43,631 nucleotides of DNA from Porphyromonas sp. COT-290 OH3588 (lineage in GTDB: Bacteria > Bacteroidota > Bacteroidia > Bacteroidales > Porphyromonadaceae). The DNA lies in the NCBI RefSeq assembly GCF_000769075.1, contig NZ_JRFC01000010.1:1-43631 (forward strand). Direction: 5' to 3'. Position numbers and translations under genes: made by a program. This document shows, in pieces, positions 16,541 through 25,481 of the stretch (position 1 is its first letter; the number at the start of each line of letters is the position of its first letter). The notes under the pieces were generated by a model. The model did not search any database and was not told where the DNA came from. It saw only the letters and a program-made list of their open reading frames with translations.

Positions 16541-18363
16541 TACTCGTTTATGGTGGCACAACCGAGGGGCGAGTCGTTTGCTCTGTTCTTGATGAATCTG
16601 GGCGTGAATACTACTACTCAACCAAAGGTGATGCACAGCAGGTAGACCTCGTACATGGGGTTCGCCTCACGGGAGCGATGAATGAGGAGGCGATGAAAAC
16701 CTTTATCCAAGAGAAGGATATTCGCCTTGTCATTGATGCAGCACACCCCTTCGCAGCCGAGCTGCACCGCACCATTGGGCTAGCCACTGCTACCCTTGAG
16801 ATCCCTGTGGTACGCTACGAACGTCGCTATCCCCCACTCGACCCACGTATCATTCCCTGCGAGAGCTACGAGGAGATGGCTCAGCGCCTCCTAGCTCAGC
16901 CTGCTCATAGACTACTTGCGCTCACGGGAGTCAATACGATACCACACCTCAGAGCTTTCTGGTCAAAGCGAGAAACCTTCTTCCGTATTCTCGATCGTGA
17001 CGACTCACGAGAAAAAGCCGAAGCCGCAGGTTTCCCAGCCTCACACATCAAATACTTCGCCGAGGGAGAAGACCAAAAGCTCTTCGACGAAATAAAACCC
17101 GATGCAGTGATCACAAAAGAAAGTGGAGAGAGTGGTTTTTTTGACGAAAAAATAGCTCCTGCACTTGCCACAGGTGTACCTATCTATATGATTACTCGCC
17201 CCCGTCTGCCAGATCACTACCAAATGGTCAATGGCCCTGTAGGGCTTCGCAAGGCGGTGGAGCGAATTGTGCCAGAGTTCTTCCCTCTAAAAACGGGCTT
17301 TACCACTGGAACTACTGCTACGGCAGCTACAGTGGCAGCTCTGCGTGGGCTACTCTACGGCGAGCAAACCGATTCGGCAGAGGTAACACTGCCTAGCGGA
17401 GAAACCGTGTCGCTCCCTATCCAGAGTGTTGAGCCGACAGCCAAAGGCTATTTAGCCAAGGCAATCAAGCACTCTGGCGACGACCCCGATGTTACTAATG
17501 GAACTGAAATATGGTCAGAGGTTACACTGGCGAGCGACCTATCCGAGGTACGCTTTCTACAAGGCGTAGGGGTCGGCATAGTAACGCTCCCGGGCATAGG
17601 GATAGAGGTCGGAGAGCCTGCTATCAACGCCACTCCAAGGCGAATGATGACCGATGAAGTCCGTAAACTAATCCCCGAGGGGGGCGTGGATATACGTATC
17701 AGCATTCCAGATGGGGAGGAGCTCGCCAAGAAGACATTTAATCCAAGGCTTGGGATCGTCGGGGGGATATCCGTCATAGGCACTTCAGGGGTAGTCAAAC
17801 CTTTCTCTTCCGAAGCCTTCATCGCCTCAATAGCACGCCAAACGAATGTAGCCTTGGCTCTTGGAGCAGATACGATCGTCATCAATAGCGGTGCCAAAAG
17901 TGAAAATTACCTCAAGGCTGCTTTCCCTATTTTGCCACCGCAGTCCTTCGTCCAGTATGGTAACTTCATAGGCGAAACCCTTGCCAAGCTAGCCGAGCAT
18001 AGAGTGCCTCGTATCTATATGGGCATTATGCTTGGTAAGGCAGTGAAGCTAGCCGAGGGTAATCTCGACACGCATAGCAAGAAGGTAGTTATGAATAGGG
18101 ACTTTCTGCACCAAGCAGCCACCGCCTCGGCTTGTAGCGCTCAAGCTCATGAGCTCATAGACCGCATCACATTAGCTAGAGAACTGTGGACGGAACTAGG
18201 GCTTGACGATCTCGACAAACTGATGTGCTATATTACCGATGCTTGCTACGGGGCTAGCAAAAAGCTCGTCCCCGATAGCAAACTGAGCATCCTACTCATT
18301 GACGATGAAGGGCAAATTAGGTATTCATATCCAAGAAAGTTTATCGAGAGCCTAGCAAGATAA
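16537..18363 (+). CDS. cbiJ-cbiD: Fused cobalt-precorrin-6A reductase / cobalt-precorrin-5B C1-methyltransferase (CbiJ-CbiD)
   Basis: 608 aa. Residues about 1-245 are CbiJ/CobK: MILVYGGTTEGR start, AAHPFAAELHR and ITKESGESGFFDEK. From about residue 249 a CbiD domain starts with KTGFTTGTTATAATVAAL and continues with NPRLGIVGGISVIGTSG and NFIGETLAKLAEH. CbiD methylates C1 of cobalt-precorrin-5B to give 6A, and CbiJ reduces 6A to 6B. Its start lies inside the end of the CbiG-CbiF gene (ATGA overlap), so the four activities are translated as a coupled pair. Other corrin-ring genes (cbiK, cbiL, cbiH, cbiE, cbiT, cbiC) are not in this window. Confidence 0.95.
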   Translation: MILVYGGTTEGRVVCSVLDESGREYYYSTKGDAQQVDLVHGVRLTGAMNEEAMKTFIQEKDIRLVIDAAHPFAAELHRTIGLATATLEIPVVRYERRYPPLDPRIIPCESYEEMAQRLLAQPAHRLLALTGVNTIPHLRAFWSKRETFFRILDRDDSREKAEAAGFPASHIKYFAEGEDQKLFDEIKPDAVITKESGESGFFDEKIAPALATGVPIYMITRPRLPDHYQMVNGPVGLRKAVERIVPEFFPLKTGFTTGTTATAATVAALRGLLYGEQTDSAEVTLPSGETVSLPIQSVEPTAKGYLAKAIKHSGDDPDVTNGTEIWSEVTLASDLSEVRFLQGVGVGIVTLPGIGIEVGEPAINATPRRMMTDEVRKLIPEGGVDIRISIPDGEELAKKTFNPRLGIVGGISVIGTSGVVKPFSSEAFIASIARQTNVALALGADTIVINSGAKSENYLKAAFPILPPQSFVQYGNFIGETLAKLAEHRVPRIYMGIMLGKAVKLAEGNLDTHSKKVVMNRDFLHQAATASACSAQAHELIDRITLARELWTELGLDDLDKLMCYITDACYGASKKLVPDSKLSILLIDDEGQIRYSYPRKFIESLAR

Positions 18364-18385
18364 TAGCTATTACAAGAGTACAACA

Positions 18386-18440
18386 AAAACATCGCAGCCG
18401 AAGACTAACCTAATAGTTCTTCAGCTGCGATGTTTATTTT
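18386..18440. terminator. Bidirectional terminator between cbiJ-cbiD and nrfA
   Basis: AAACATCGCAGC pairs with GCTGCGATGTTT across a 25-nt interior that holds an extra GAAGA/TCTTC pairing. Each side has A or T runs (CAAAAAC / TTTATTTT), so it can serve the plus-strand cbi genes and the minus-strand nrfA. Confidence 0.85.
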
Positions 18441-18458
18441 CTAATAACCAATGAGGCG

Positions 18459-19940
18459 CTAAGCATCTGCGAGTTTGCCAACGGCTTTGGCTTTGGCCAA
18501 CCACTCTGGCACCGTCGTGTGCATAAATTGCTCCTTGGCACTCTCCTCAGCTTCCATATCTAGACCGATATACTTCTGAGCCTTAGCCTTGGTTGAAACA
18601 TCGGGTAGAGGCACATCGCCGACATACCCGTTGTTTGCCAATACTTTATGGATAGCCAACCGTGCTTGCTGTGCTCGATCTAACCCGTGAGAGAGAATAC
18701 GTTGAATCTCTTGTGGAGCATGGAAAGAAGCTCCGTGAGAGGCCACACCGAAATCCCAGCGCCACTGAGCCTGTCTGATGAGTTGTAGTGCCTCATGCAT
18801 CTGCTCTTCTTTTGCACCATGCTGCCAAGCGAATTGAGCTTCGAGATGCGCTTTAGCCAACTCCTGCTCTAGTCTATTACGTGTTTCATTGGCTTTGCGC
18901 TGACGCTCGTAAACATTATTGCGTAGTGTTTCTTCGCTCTCACGATGACAAACTTGACAAGTGCGGTCGATCATATTGAGAGGGCTCTGAATGTGATGAT
19001 CACTAAACTTCAAACCTCCCTCACTCTTATAGGGCATATGACAGTCGGCACAAGATACACCTCTCTGCCCATGGATACCCATCTGTGATATCTCGTAGTC
19101 TGGGTGCTGAGCCTTGAGGATCGGTGCTTTACTTAGGGTATGGATATAGTCGTAGTATCTATGATCATCGTAGTAGGCCTCCATATCTTCCATTGTGAAG
19201 CCCTTATCCCAAGGAAAAGTAAGATACTTGCCATCTCCTCTGAAATAATACTCTACATGGCACTGAGCACAGACTAGCGAACGCATCTCCTGTGGTGTCG
19301 CTTTGGAGATGTCACGCCCCTGACGCTCAAATGCCTCTACAAGTGCAGGACGGCTGATGTGCAGGTTCATCGTTTCTGAGTCGTGACAGTCTGAGCATCC
19401 AATGGGATTAACAATCTCCTCTCCCATGTCCGACCATTTGTTCTTGTAAAACTCTGCTACACCTAGCTCCTGCATCATACGAGGCACATCTGGGCTCTTA
19501 CACACCCAGCAAGTAGCGGGTTGAGGTTCTTTGCCCGTAAAAGTAGGAGAGCCAACACGAAGCGTACGTGTCACATCTTCTACCGCATGCATGTGCCCAC
19601 GAGGAGTAGTGTAGTCTTTGGAGAATGCATATCCAGCCCAGAGAATAACCATCTCGGGCCTCTGTGCTAGGACATCGACAGCCTCACTCCCATTAAATTC
19701 GCTCTTGAAGTCCGTCTGAGCGGTTTCTGTCCAAGTTTGATACTGGCGAGGGAAGTCGTCGCGGAATAAATCGTTACGTGCCACAATACCTTTCATCTTG
19801 GTCTTGCGGTTGTTGTAGATGCTGGCCACCTCGGCGCGTCGCTCCATGAGAGCCGAAACGCATAGTCCGAGAAAGAAGACGACGATCATCGATCCTCCGA
19901 ACAATGCCCAGCTTTGCCAAGGTTTAAGATTCCGTTTCAT
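18459..19940 (-). CDS. nrfA: Cytochrome c nitrite reductase, pentahaem catalytic subunit NrfA
   Basis: 493 aa. It reduces nitrite to ammonium with six electrons, outside the cytoplasmic membrane. Five haem motifs are seen in order: CWVCK (the lysine-ligated active-site haem), CSDCH, CAQCH, CADCH and CQVCH. Catalytic neighbours visible are the Tyr after CAQCHVEYYF and the His in MGIHGQRG. The N-terminus (about residues 10-30) is a single hydrophobic segment, signal peptide or membrane anchor. It lies 30 bases downstream of nrfH, in the usual nrfHA order. No CcsA/CcsB cytochrome maturation genes are present nearby. Confidence 0.98.
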   Translation of the reverse strand: MKRNLKPWQSWALFGGSMIVVFFLGLCVSALMERRAEVASIYNNRKTKMKGIVARNDLFRDDFPRQYQTWTETAQTDFKSEFNGSEAVDVLAQRPEMVILWAGYAFSKDYTTPRGHMHAVEDVTRTLRVGSPTFTGKEPQPATCWVCKSPDVPRMMQELGVAEFYKNKWSDMGEEIVNPIGCSDCHDSETMNLHISRPALVEAFERQGRDISKATPQEMRSLVCAQCHVEYYFRGDGKYLTFPWDKGFTMEDMEAYYDDHRYYDYIHTLSKAPILKAQHPDYEISQMGIHGQRGVSCADCHMPYKSEGGLKFSDHHIQSPLNMIDRTCQVCHRESEETLRNNVYERQRKANETRNRLEQELAKAHLEAQFAWQHGAKEEQMHEALQLIRQAQWRWDFGVASHGASFHAPQEIQRILSHGLDRAQQARLAIHKVLANNGYVGDVPLPDVSTKAKAQKYIGLDMEAEESAKEQFMHTTVPEWLAKAKAVGKLADA

Positions 19941-19970
19941 TGTTGTATCCGAGGTATTAAGTGAATAGCT

Positions 19971-20555
19971 CTAATTAATCATTTTCTTTAGCCACTCTGG
20001 GACAGGGCTAGGAGGATGAGGCACGATGGCCGAGGGAGTGGAGGAGATCGCATTTTGTCCTCCGTGTGGTACATCTCGATGACAATCCCAGCAGGCTTTG
20101 CCTGCACCAACTTGAGCCATCATATAATCAATCCTTCCCGTGGTCACAAACTCTGTATTGAGCTGAGTGTGGCAGCGAATACAATTATTCATAATGACTT
20201 GCGAACCTGGAGTGTGAGCTTGGATTACTTCTGGCTCGGTATTGGTGAGGAAAACGTAGACATGGCGCATACCATCTCTCGCTTTCACAGCCCACTTTCT
20301 CACAAAGTTTTCATGAGGGATATGACAGTCATTGCAAGTTGCATTGCGAGCGTGTGAGCTATGAGACCACGAAGCATAGTAGGGCGTCATGACGTGACAG
20401 TTCATACAAGCGGCGGGGGCGTCTGTGACGAGGGTGTGCGCACGCAAGTGGTATAGGAATAGCCCGAAGCCTCCAACGAAAGAGCCTGCTAGAACTAGGG
20501 CGGCTACTTTCCAATTACGTGTCGGCAATAGCCGATTGACAACAGAACATTTCAT
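19971..20555 (-). CDS. nrfH: Cytochrome c nitrite reductase small subunit NrfH (tetrahaem quinol dehydrogenase)
   Basis: 194 aa, NapC/NirT family. It takes electrons from menaquinol and passes them to NrfA. One N-terminal membrane helix (about residues 14-36) is followed by four haem motifs: CMNCH, CNDCH, CIRCH and CWDCH. The length is slightly above the usual 150-190. Its promoter (TTG, 19 bases, TATATTTG at 20580-20609) lies in the short gap to, and within the end of, the upstream ABC ATPase gene, so nrfHA can be expressed independently of the transporter. Confidence 0.97.
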   Translation of the reverse strand: MKCSVVNRLLPTRNWKVAALVLAGSFVGGFGLFLYHLRAHTLVTDAPAACMNCHVMTPYYASWSHSSHARNATCNDCHIPHENFVRKWAVKARDGMRHVYVFLTNTEPEVIQAHTPGSQVIMNNCIRCHTQLNTEFVTTGRIDYMMAQVGAGKACWDCHRDVPHGGQNAISSTPSAIVPHPPSPVPEWLKKMIN

Positions 20556-20579
20556 AACAGTAAACCATTAGTCCTAAGG

Positions 20580-20609
20580 CAAATATATAAAATATTATTG
20601 ACTCCACAA
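20580..20609 (-). promoter_or_regulatory. Promoter of nrfHA, near-consensus
   Basis: On the minus strand TTG (20607-20609), a 19-base spacer and TATATTTG (20580-20587) match the Bacteroidetes -33/-7 arrangement. The predicted start is near 20574, giving a leader of about 20 nt. The -33 part falls inside the last codons of the ABC ATPase gene. Confidence 0.75.
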
Positions 20610-21650
20610 TTTTTGTTGCGGATCCTCCTTTGGCGATAGGCTCTTCTGTGAGCAGTCGCCTAGTGCTTCCAGCAGAGCGGTAATACTATGATACTGGCTC
20701 GAGGCGTCCTCTGTATGTAGGAGCCAAAGATCTTCCTTGACGAGCACTCTAGGCGTAGTGATACAATCTACCTGTACGGGCAGGAAACCAACACGCTTAA
20801 GTGCTTTGAGTGTCCAAAGATATCGAAGGCCTTGGCCCTGTACGACAATATGGCGTGCTTGCTCTAGCTGCACGGAGAACTCGGCTCGCTCGGAGTCGTA
20901 GCTTAGCTTATCGCTGCCGAAGACACGTTCTATCTCTCCTTGTAGCACTAGGTCCTCGGGGCTAGCCGAGGATATCTGGCCCGACCGATCCATGAGCCAA
21001 ATGGTGTCTGCCCACCCGAGAGCTAGATCAAGCTCATGCGTGGAGATAAGAATACTCTTCCCCATAAGCCGAGCAAGGTTGCGTAGCATCAAGACGACCT
21101 CTAGCCTAGAGGGTAGATCTAGATGCGCGGTGGGTTCGTCGAGCAATATGAGTGGCGTTTCCTGAGCTAAGGCTCGGGCTATAAGTACACGCTGCTTCTC
21201 TCCGTCACTGAGCCAGCCAAAAGGCCTATCCTCCATCCCCTCTAGGTTGCACACTCCAATAGCCTCTTCTATACATAGTCTGTCTTGTACTGATAGGTGA
21301 CCTAGGTAGCCAGTATGTGGATGCCGACCAATGACGACGACGTCCCATACGGTCATATTATCGACTAAAATCCGCTCAGTAAGCACTAGGCTAAGCTGCC
21401 TAGCCCTGTCCTTCATTTTCATCTGACTAATACTCTGCCCTGAGATGAGGATATCACCAGAGAAGGATGGGAGCAGGCCGGCCATAGTGTGCATCAGAGT
21501 GGATTTCCCGCTCCCGTTTGGCCCCATAAGCATCACCATCTCCCCTTGACTGATAGACAGATTAAGGTTTCGTGAGATCACTCGCTGAGCCGATCGACCG
21601 CTACTATAGCCCGTAGAGAGCCCTTGCACTCGAATATTCTCGCCCTTCAT
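20595..21650 (-). CDS. ABC transporter ATP-binding protein, FecE/BtuD type, with C-terminal extension
   Basis: 351 aa. ATPase of a metal-chelate or corrinoid importer. Walker A is GPNGSGKST (43-51), the ABC signature LSDGEKQR (147-154), Walker B LILLDEP (167-173), with a switch His in STHELDLAL. The canonical domain ends near residue 235; a further ~110 residues (from about 240) form an unassigned extension with GQGLRYLWTLKALKRVGF, longer than E. coli FecE or BtuD. It starts 3 bases after the permease gene. The substrate cannot be told from sequence; iron-siderophore, haem or B12 are the family options. Confidence 0.92.
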   Translation of the reverse strand: MKGENIRVQGLSTGYSSGRSAQRVISRNLNLSISQGEMVMLMGPNGSGKSTLMHTMAGLLPSFSGDILISGQSISQMKMKDRARQLSLVLTERILVDNMTVWDVVVIGRHPHTGYLGHLSVQDRLCIEEAIGVCNLEGMEDRPFGWLSDGEKQRVLIARALAQETPLILLDEPTAHLDLPSRLEVVLMLRNLARLMGKSILISTHELDLALGWADTIWLMDRSGQISSASPEDLVLQGEIERVFGSDKLSYDSERAEFSVQLEQARHIVVQGQGLRYLWTLKALKRVGFLPVQVDCITTPRVLVKEDLWLLHTEDASSQYHSITALLEALGDCSQKSLSPKEDPQQKLWSQ

Positions 21651-21653
21651 AGT

Positions 21654-22685
21654 CTAACGAAATACCTGATTATTCTTTCTCCCTCTCATAATAACCCAAA
21701 TCACAACAGGTGCCCCCAATAGAGATGTCAGCGCATTGATTGGGAGGACGAATTGATACCCGGGAACCTGCGTAAAGATATCGCAAATAAGCAGTAGCAG
21801 CGCCCCCGAGAGCATAGTCGCAGGAATAAGGATATGATGATCTGCCGTGCGAAATATCGTACGGACGAAGTGCGGTACGGCAATGCCAAGAAATGCAATC
21901 GGCCCTACAAAAGCAGTGATGCACCCAGTGACCAAACTTGTGATACCTACAAGAGCGACACGGGCGAGCGTGACGTTAGTGCCGACCGAGCGAGCGTAAT
22001 GCTCGCCGAGATTAAGGGCATTCATCTGCTTGGGCATCAGCATAGAGAGCCCGAGCCCAAGCCCAACAATAGGGAGCATTAGACTAAGCTGCCGCCATGT
22101 CACACCAGATACACTCCCGAAGGACCAGAGCAGATAGGTCTTGAGTGTCGCTTCGCTACTAAAAAACTGTAATACCGAAATCACAGAGCTAGCCAAGAAC
22201 CCAATCATAACGCCGACGATGAGGATCGAGATCATATCACCAAGACGACTAGCTACGAGGGAAATAACGAGCAACACCCCTACCGAGCCTAGACAAGCCG
22301 CTACGATGATTCCCCAGCTACTTGCTACGGCTGAAGAGATTATCAAGCTCGGGAAAAGGGTATAAGCCATAGTGTAGACCGCTACACCAACTCCAGCACC
22401 ACTATTAATCCCGAGGATTGAGGTGTCGGCTAGAGGATTGCGAAATAGGCTCTGCATCTGTAACCCAGATATAGCGACTCCTGCCCCAACGAAGAGTGTT
22501 GCTAGCGCTTTGGGCAAACGGAAATTCTGCACTATATAGTTGTAGGTCGTATCAGTACTCCCAGAGAGTGCCTTGAGCACATCGCCAATGGGGATTGAGG
22601 TCGCCCCCCATACAATGTCGAGGACGAAAGCTAAGCAGATGCAAACGGCTATAAGTATGAACAGAAGTGTAGTACGTGCCTTCAT
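21654..22685 (-). CDS. ABC transporter permease, FecCD/BtuC family
   Basis: 343 aa with about ten membrane helices, the size of FecCD/BtuC permeases. Typical segments are visible: LRLPKALATLFVGAGVAISGLQMQ-like region near residue 60 (here NFRLPKALATLFVGAG), NPLADTSILGINSGAGVG near 85, and FVGPIAFLGIAVPHFVR near 270. These form the inner-membrane channel fed by the binding lipoprotein and powered by the ATPase. The ATG overlaps the stop of the binding-protein gene by four bases, so the three genes form one translationally coupled unit. Confidence 0.95.
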   Translation of the reverse strand: MKARTTLLFILIAVCICLAFVLDIVWGATSIPIGDVLKALSGSTDTTYNYIVQNFRLPKALATLFVGAGVAISGLQMQSLFRNPLADTSILGINSGAGVGVAVYTMAYTLFPSLIISSAVASSWGIIVAACLGSVGVLLVISLVASRLGDMISILIVGVMIGFLASSVISVLQFFSSEATLKTYLLWSFGSVSGVTWRQLSLMLPIVGLGLGLSMLMPKQMNALNLGEHYARSVGTNVTLARVALVGITSLVTGCITAFVGPIAFLGIAVPHFVRTIFRTADHHILIPATMLSGALLLLICDIFTQVPGYQFVLPINALTSLLGAPVVIWVIMRGRKNNQVFR

Positions 22686-23854
22686 CTCTTCAACTCCTGC
22701 CAGTAGGTGGTTTCATACTCGGGTAGTAGATCGGGGTGTGCGATCTTGATTAAATCCTTGAGTATGAGGTGTGGCTGATAGGGACCACTCTCCCATATAT
22801 CATTACCTCCATACTCATTGATTCGTTTATTGTCTACCCAAACCGAGCCCGTCTGGGTAGCGTCAAAATGAGCATAGCGCTCGTTGGCACCAATGAAGTC
22901 CTCAAGGGTTTTGACCCCTCCTGCCACAGAGCTTAACCAAATCTTACTATGTCTGTGCCGGCTAAAAACATACTCAAAGCTCATGGGTTGGCTGGCAACT
23001 TGATTGGGCACGTAGTCGTATCTAAGCCCTGCATCATGGAGCATTGCGGTGACATACGAGTATTCGCCCGGCACATACCACTGTCCCTTGTAGTCCTGAC
23101 CGTAGAGAATAGGGATAGATTGACGATCTCCGCCTAGCAATGCTTGAGCTTGACGATACTCCTGCTCAATAACGTGGAACGTCTGCTCGGCTTGTCTGTT
23201 TCGCCCAAAAAGCATGCCCAGCATCTTGAGCCACTCCGCTCTGGCCAATAGGGTCTGCTCCTTCCACCCATTGAAGAGGACAATCTCGACACCAGAGGCT
23301 ATGAGATCCTCATCTTTGGCCGAGGCATCGGTGAAGGTCTGTATCAGTATCTCAGGTCTAACCGATAGGATCTGCTCCACATTGCGGCTCATGCCGAGGC
23401 CTATATCTACTATTTTCCCTTCGCTTACATATTGCCTCAAGATACTATCGCTAATGTTGCGCACATCGCCACAAGCCACTAGCCTATCACGTAACCCCAA
23501 GAGCGGCAATGCTCCGATCTCGGTAGTGGAAATACAGCCGAGGGTGCGTGCAGGCACGGGGATAAAGCGTGCTTGAGCGGGAACTGTATTAAGCTCTGGG
23601 AGGTGCCCTCTAGGATAGAGAATATAGACGGCTAGTGTGTCGGGCGAGTCTGGAGCGAAGACAACAACCTCTTTGTAGCCCTCCTCATTGGTTACACTCA
23701 AGCCTCTAGCATGGTCAAAGTGTACGATATGTGCAAAGTCCAGAGTATCTATCCCCCCCTCTACACGACTATGCTGGCCACTCCCCTCTCCACTCGTACA
23801 GCCAGTAGATAGCAGTAGTGGTAGGAGCGATAGGAGTAAAAATATCTTTTTCAT
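22682..23854 (-). CDS. ABC transporter substrate-binding lipoprotein, FecB/BtuF type
   Basis: 390 aa. A lipoprotein signal ends LLSTGC with Cys19. Two periplasmic binding (Peripla_BP_2) lobes follow: an N-lobe from about residue 110 with CISTTEIGALPLLGLRDRLVACG and VDIGLGMSRNVEQILSVRPE, and a C-lobe with SIPILYGQDYKGQWYVPGEYSY. It would bind an iron chelate, haem or corrinoid and hand it to the permease. It is the first gene of the three-gene importer; a TATATTTG element lies 121 bases upstream. The nearby cbi genes make B12-type cargo conceivable, but no cobalamin riboswitch is visible. Confidence 0.92.
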   Translation of the reverse strand: MKKIFLLLSLLPLLLSTGCTSGEGSGQHSRVEGGIDTLDFAHIVHFDHARGLSVTNEEGYKEVVVFAPDSPDTLAVYILYPRGHLPELNTVPAQARFIPVPARTLGCISTTEIGALPLLGLRDRLVACGDVRNISDSILRQYVSEGKIVDIGLGMSRNVEQILSVRPEILIQTFTDASAKDEDLIASGVEIVLFNGWKEQTLLARAEWLKMLGMLFGRNRQAEQTFHVIEQEYRQAQALLGGDRQSIPILYGQDYKGQWYVPGEYSYVTAMLHDAGLRYDYVPNQVASQPMSFEYVFSRHRHSKIWLSSVAGGVKTLEDFIGANERYAHFDATQTGSVWVDNKRINEYGGNDIWESGPYQPHLILKDLIKIAHPDLLPEYETTYWQELKR

Positions 23855-24144
23855 CAGTCTAAGTTTTGCTACGTATTTGTTTATAGTACTGCCTACGCAG
23901 AGCGAGGAAGCATAGGCCTATATATCCAGCCTTTCGGATGCTCTAGTAAGCTTTGATCATCTTATTACAAGGAACAAATATAGCTAACTTAGCCGTTAGC
24001 ACGCATAGCAATGGCGATACACCATAGAGCACCAAGGCAAGGCATTGCGCTGTATATTAATGGTAAATACGCACCCTCCCAAAACTACTTGCGACATTTG
24101 ATACCTCTCTTAGCATCTTACATTTTACACACTTTGACGTACCT
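23855..24144. other. Intergenic region upstream of the ABC importer
   Basis: Apart from the -7 element at 23975-23982, I see no gene, no riboswitch consensus and no strong hairpin here. The T9SS-unit terminator follows at 24145. The sequence is moderately AT-rich. Confidence 0.5.
23975..23982 (-). promoter_or_regulatory. -7 element of the ABC importer operon
   Basis: The minus strand reads TATATTTG, an exact TAnnTTTG match, 121 bases before the binding-protein ATG. No TTG is found at the standard distance. Confidence 0.45.
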
Positions 24145-24185
24145 AAAAGGGGCTGCGGACAAATTCAAATTTATCCACAGCCCCT
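24145..24185 (-). terminator. Intrinsic terminator of the T9SS-cargo unit
   Basis: On the minus strand AGGGGCTGTGGA pairs with TCCGCAGCCCCT (one G-T pair), the loop is 13-14 nt, and TTTT follows. It lies about 28 bases after the stop of the 422-aa gene. Confidence 0.85.
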
Positions 24186-24212
24186 AGGATACTTGTGACG
24201 TATCTCAAATCT

Positions 24213-25481
24213 CTAGTTAGAGTTGAGGCGTATCTGCCCTGCCGTAGTCGAGCGTAGAGGCACGACATCAGCCTTGGGTTTTACACTCCCGCCTGCTGGC
24301 TCTGGCAACGTCTTGACCGGAGCTAGCACAGGCTCACCCCATTTGTCATCGCCATTTTTACCTATGGCCACTAGATAATACTCCGTGTTAGCTAGGAGGT
24401 CACGCCACTCACCTACATCGGTCGTAGTAGAGATTGGGAAGTTGATAGAGTTGGGCTGGTCCTTGAGGAACTGAACAAACCCGGCAGGATCCTCGTCGTA
24501 CTTAGCCTTCTCAACCAGCATAAAGCGGAAGACACTGGTATTCTCGTCTGGGTCTGCTTGTGCTTTGATCTTATCGTGGGTTACCTCTAGGATTGTGATT
24601 TTTGGCTTAGAGGGCTTGCTCGTACCTTTCTTTAGGGTCATAACGTCAAAGACATGCAAATCGGAGGGCTGTCCCGCCTCATCCAATAGTACCACATAGA
24701 CCCCATGCAGTGTATTGGGGATTAGCTGGTTGTAGCTGAGAGATACATTCCCTGTATGTGGCTTCCTTGTTCTAAAGTCTGTACCAAAGGCCTTGATATA
24801 CTCTTCTAGATTGGGGAACTCGCCAAAAGGAGTTTGCTTATAAGCCTCTTTCATACTTTCCTTTTCACCACCAAGGAAATAGTATCCCTTGACATCTTTG
24901 TTGGGTTTGAGTGTTACTTTGAAGCTACTATGAGTCACGTCTGTAAACTCCGCCTCTATACTGGGAGAACCAACCAAAGGGAAATCTGGAATACTAAACG
25001 TATAACGTGTTAGTGGCCCAACCGTAGACTGCTCATCTTCTCCATAAGCATAGACCGTATAAGTCGTTTTGCGTGTCAGCCCCTGCAAGTTGCCAGTGAA
25101 AGCGCCAAAGCGGCTCGGCTCTTGTACATCTTCCTTTAGACGCATGATCAGCATTTCGTCTGGCGCATTCTTGACCTTCCACTCCTCGATTACCTTCATT
25201 TTCCAGCTCTGGACATCCTTTTGGGGGAGAACACTGATATCCCCTTTATCCCTTTCCTTATAGTCGAAAGTGATCTTGAAGCCCATATCGTACACCCTAT
25301 TGCTGAATGTGATGGAGTCGATCTTATCGACAAAGTAACCTTGTGTCACAGGCCTATACCCCTCTGCAATAGGCTTGAAGTGTAGGGTCATCTTATGCTT
25401 CTTATTGTCCTGTGCATGGAGCATAGTCAAGCAGCCAAAGCCAAATAGTAGGACGGATAGGAATAGAGTTAGCTTCTTCAT
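24213..25481 (-). CDS. Exported protein with Fn3-like repeats, unknown function
   Basis: 422 aa, no recognised enzyme motif. A signal peptide covers about residues 1-23 (MLHAQ cleavage region). An N-terminal segment with VDKIDSITFS precedes about three beta-sandwich units of fibronectin type III character: about 65-165 (TYTVYAYGED), 175-290 (FTDVTHSSFKVTLKP ... GVYVVLLDEAG) and 295-395 (ILEVTHDKIKAQADPDE ... TEYYLVAIGKNGD). The DVTHSSFKV and EVTHDKIKA strands look like copies of each other. It has no lipobox and no T9SS C-terminal domain of its own. The start overlaps the stop of the upstream T9SS-domain gene by four bases, so the two probably act together at the cell surface or in the periplasm. 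Confidence 0.65.
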   Translation of the reverse strand: MKKLTLFLSVLLFGFGCLTMLHAQDNKKHKMTLHFKPIAEGYRPVTQGYFVDKIDSITFSNRVYDMGFKITFDYKERDKGDISVLPQKDVQSWKMKVIEEWKVKNAPDEMLIMRLKEDVQEPSRFGAFTGNLQGLTRKTTYTVYAYGEDEQSTVGPLTRYTFSIPDFPLVGSPSIEAEFTDVTHSSFKVTLKPNKDVKGYYFLGGEKESMKEAYKQTPFGEFPNLEEYIKAFGTDFRTRKPHTGNVSLSYNQLIPNTLHGVYVVLLDEAGQPSDLHVFDVMTLKKGTSKPSKPKITILEVTHDKIKAQADPDENTSVFRFMLVEKAKYDEDPAGFVQFLKDQPNSINFPISTTTDVGEWRDLLANTEYYLVAIGKNGDDKWGEPVLAPVKTLPEPAGGSVKPKADVVPLRSTTAGQIRLNSN

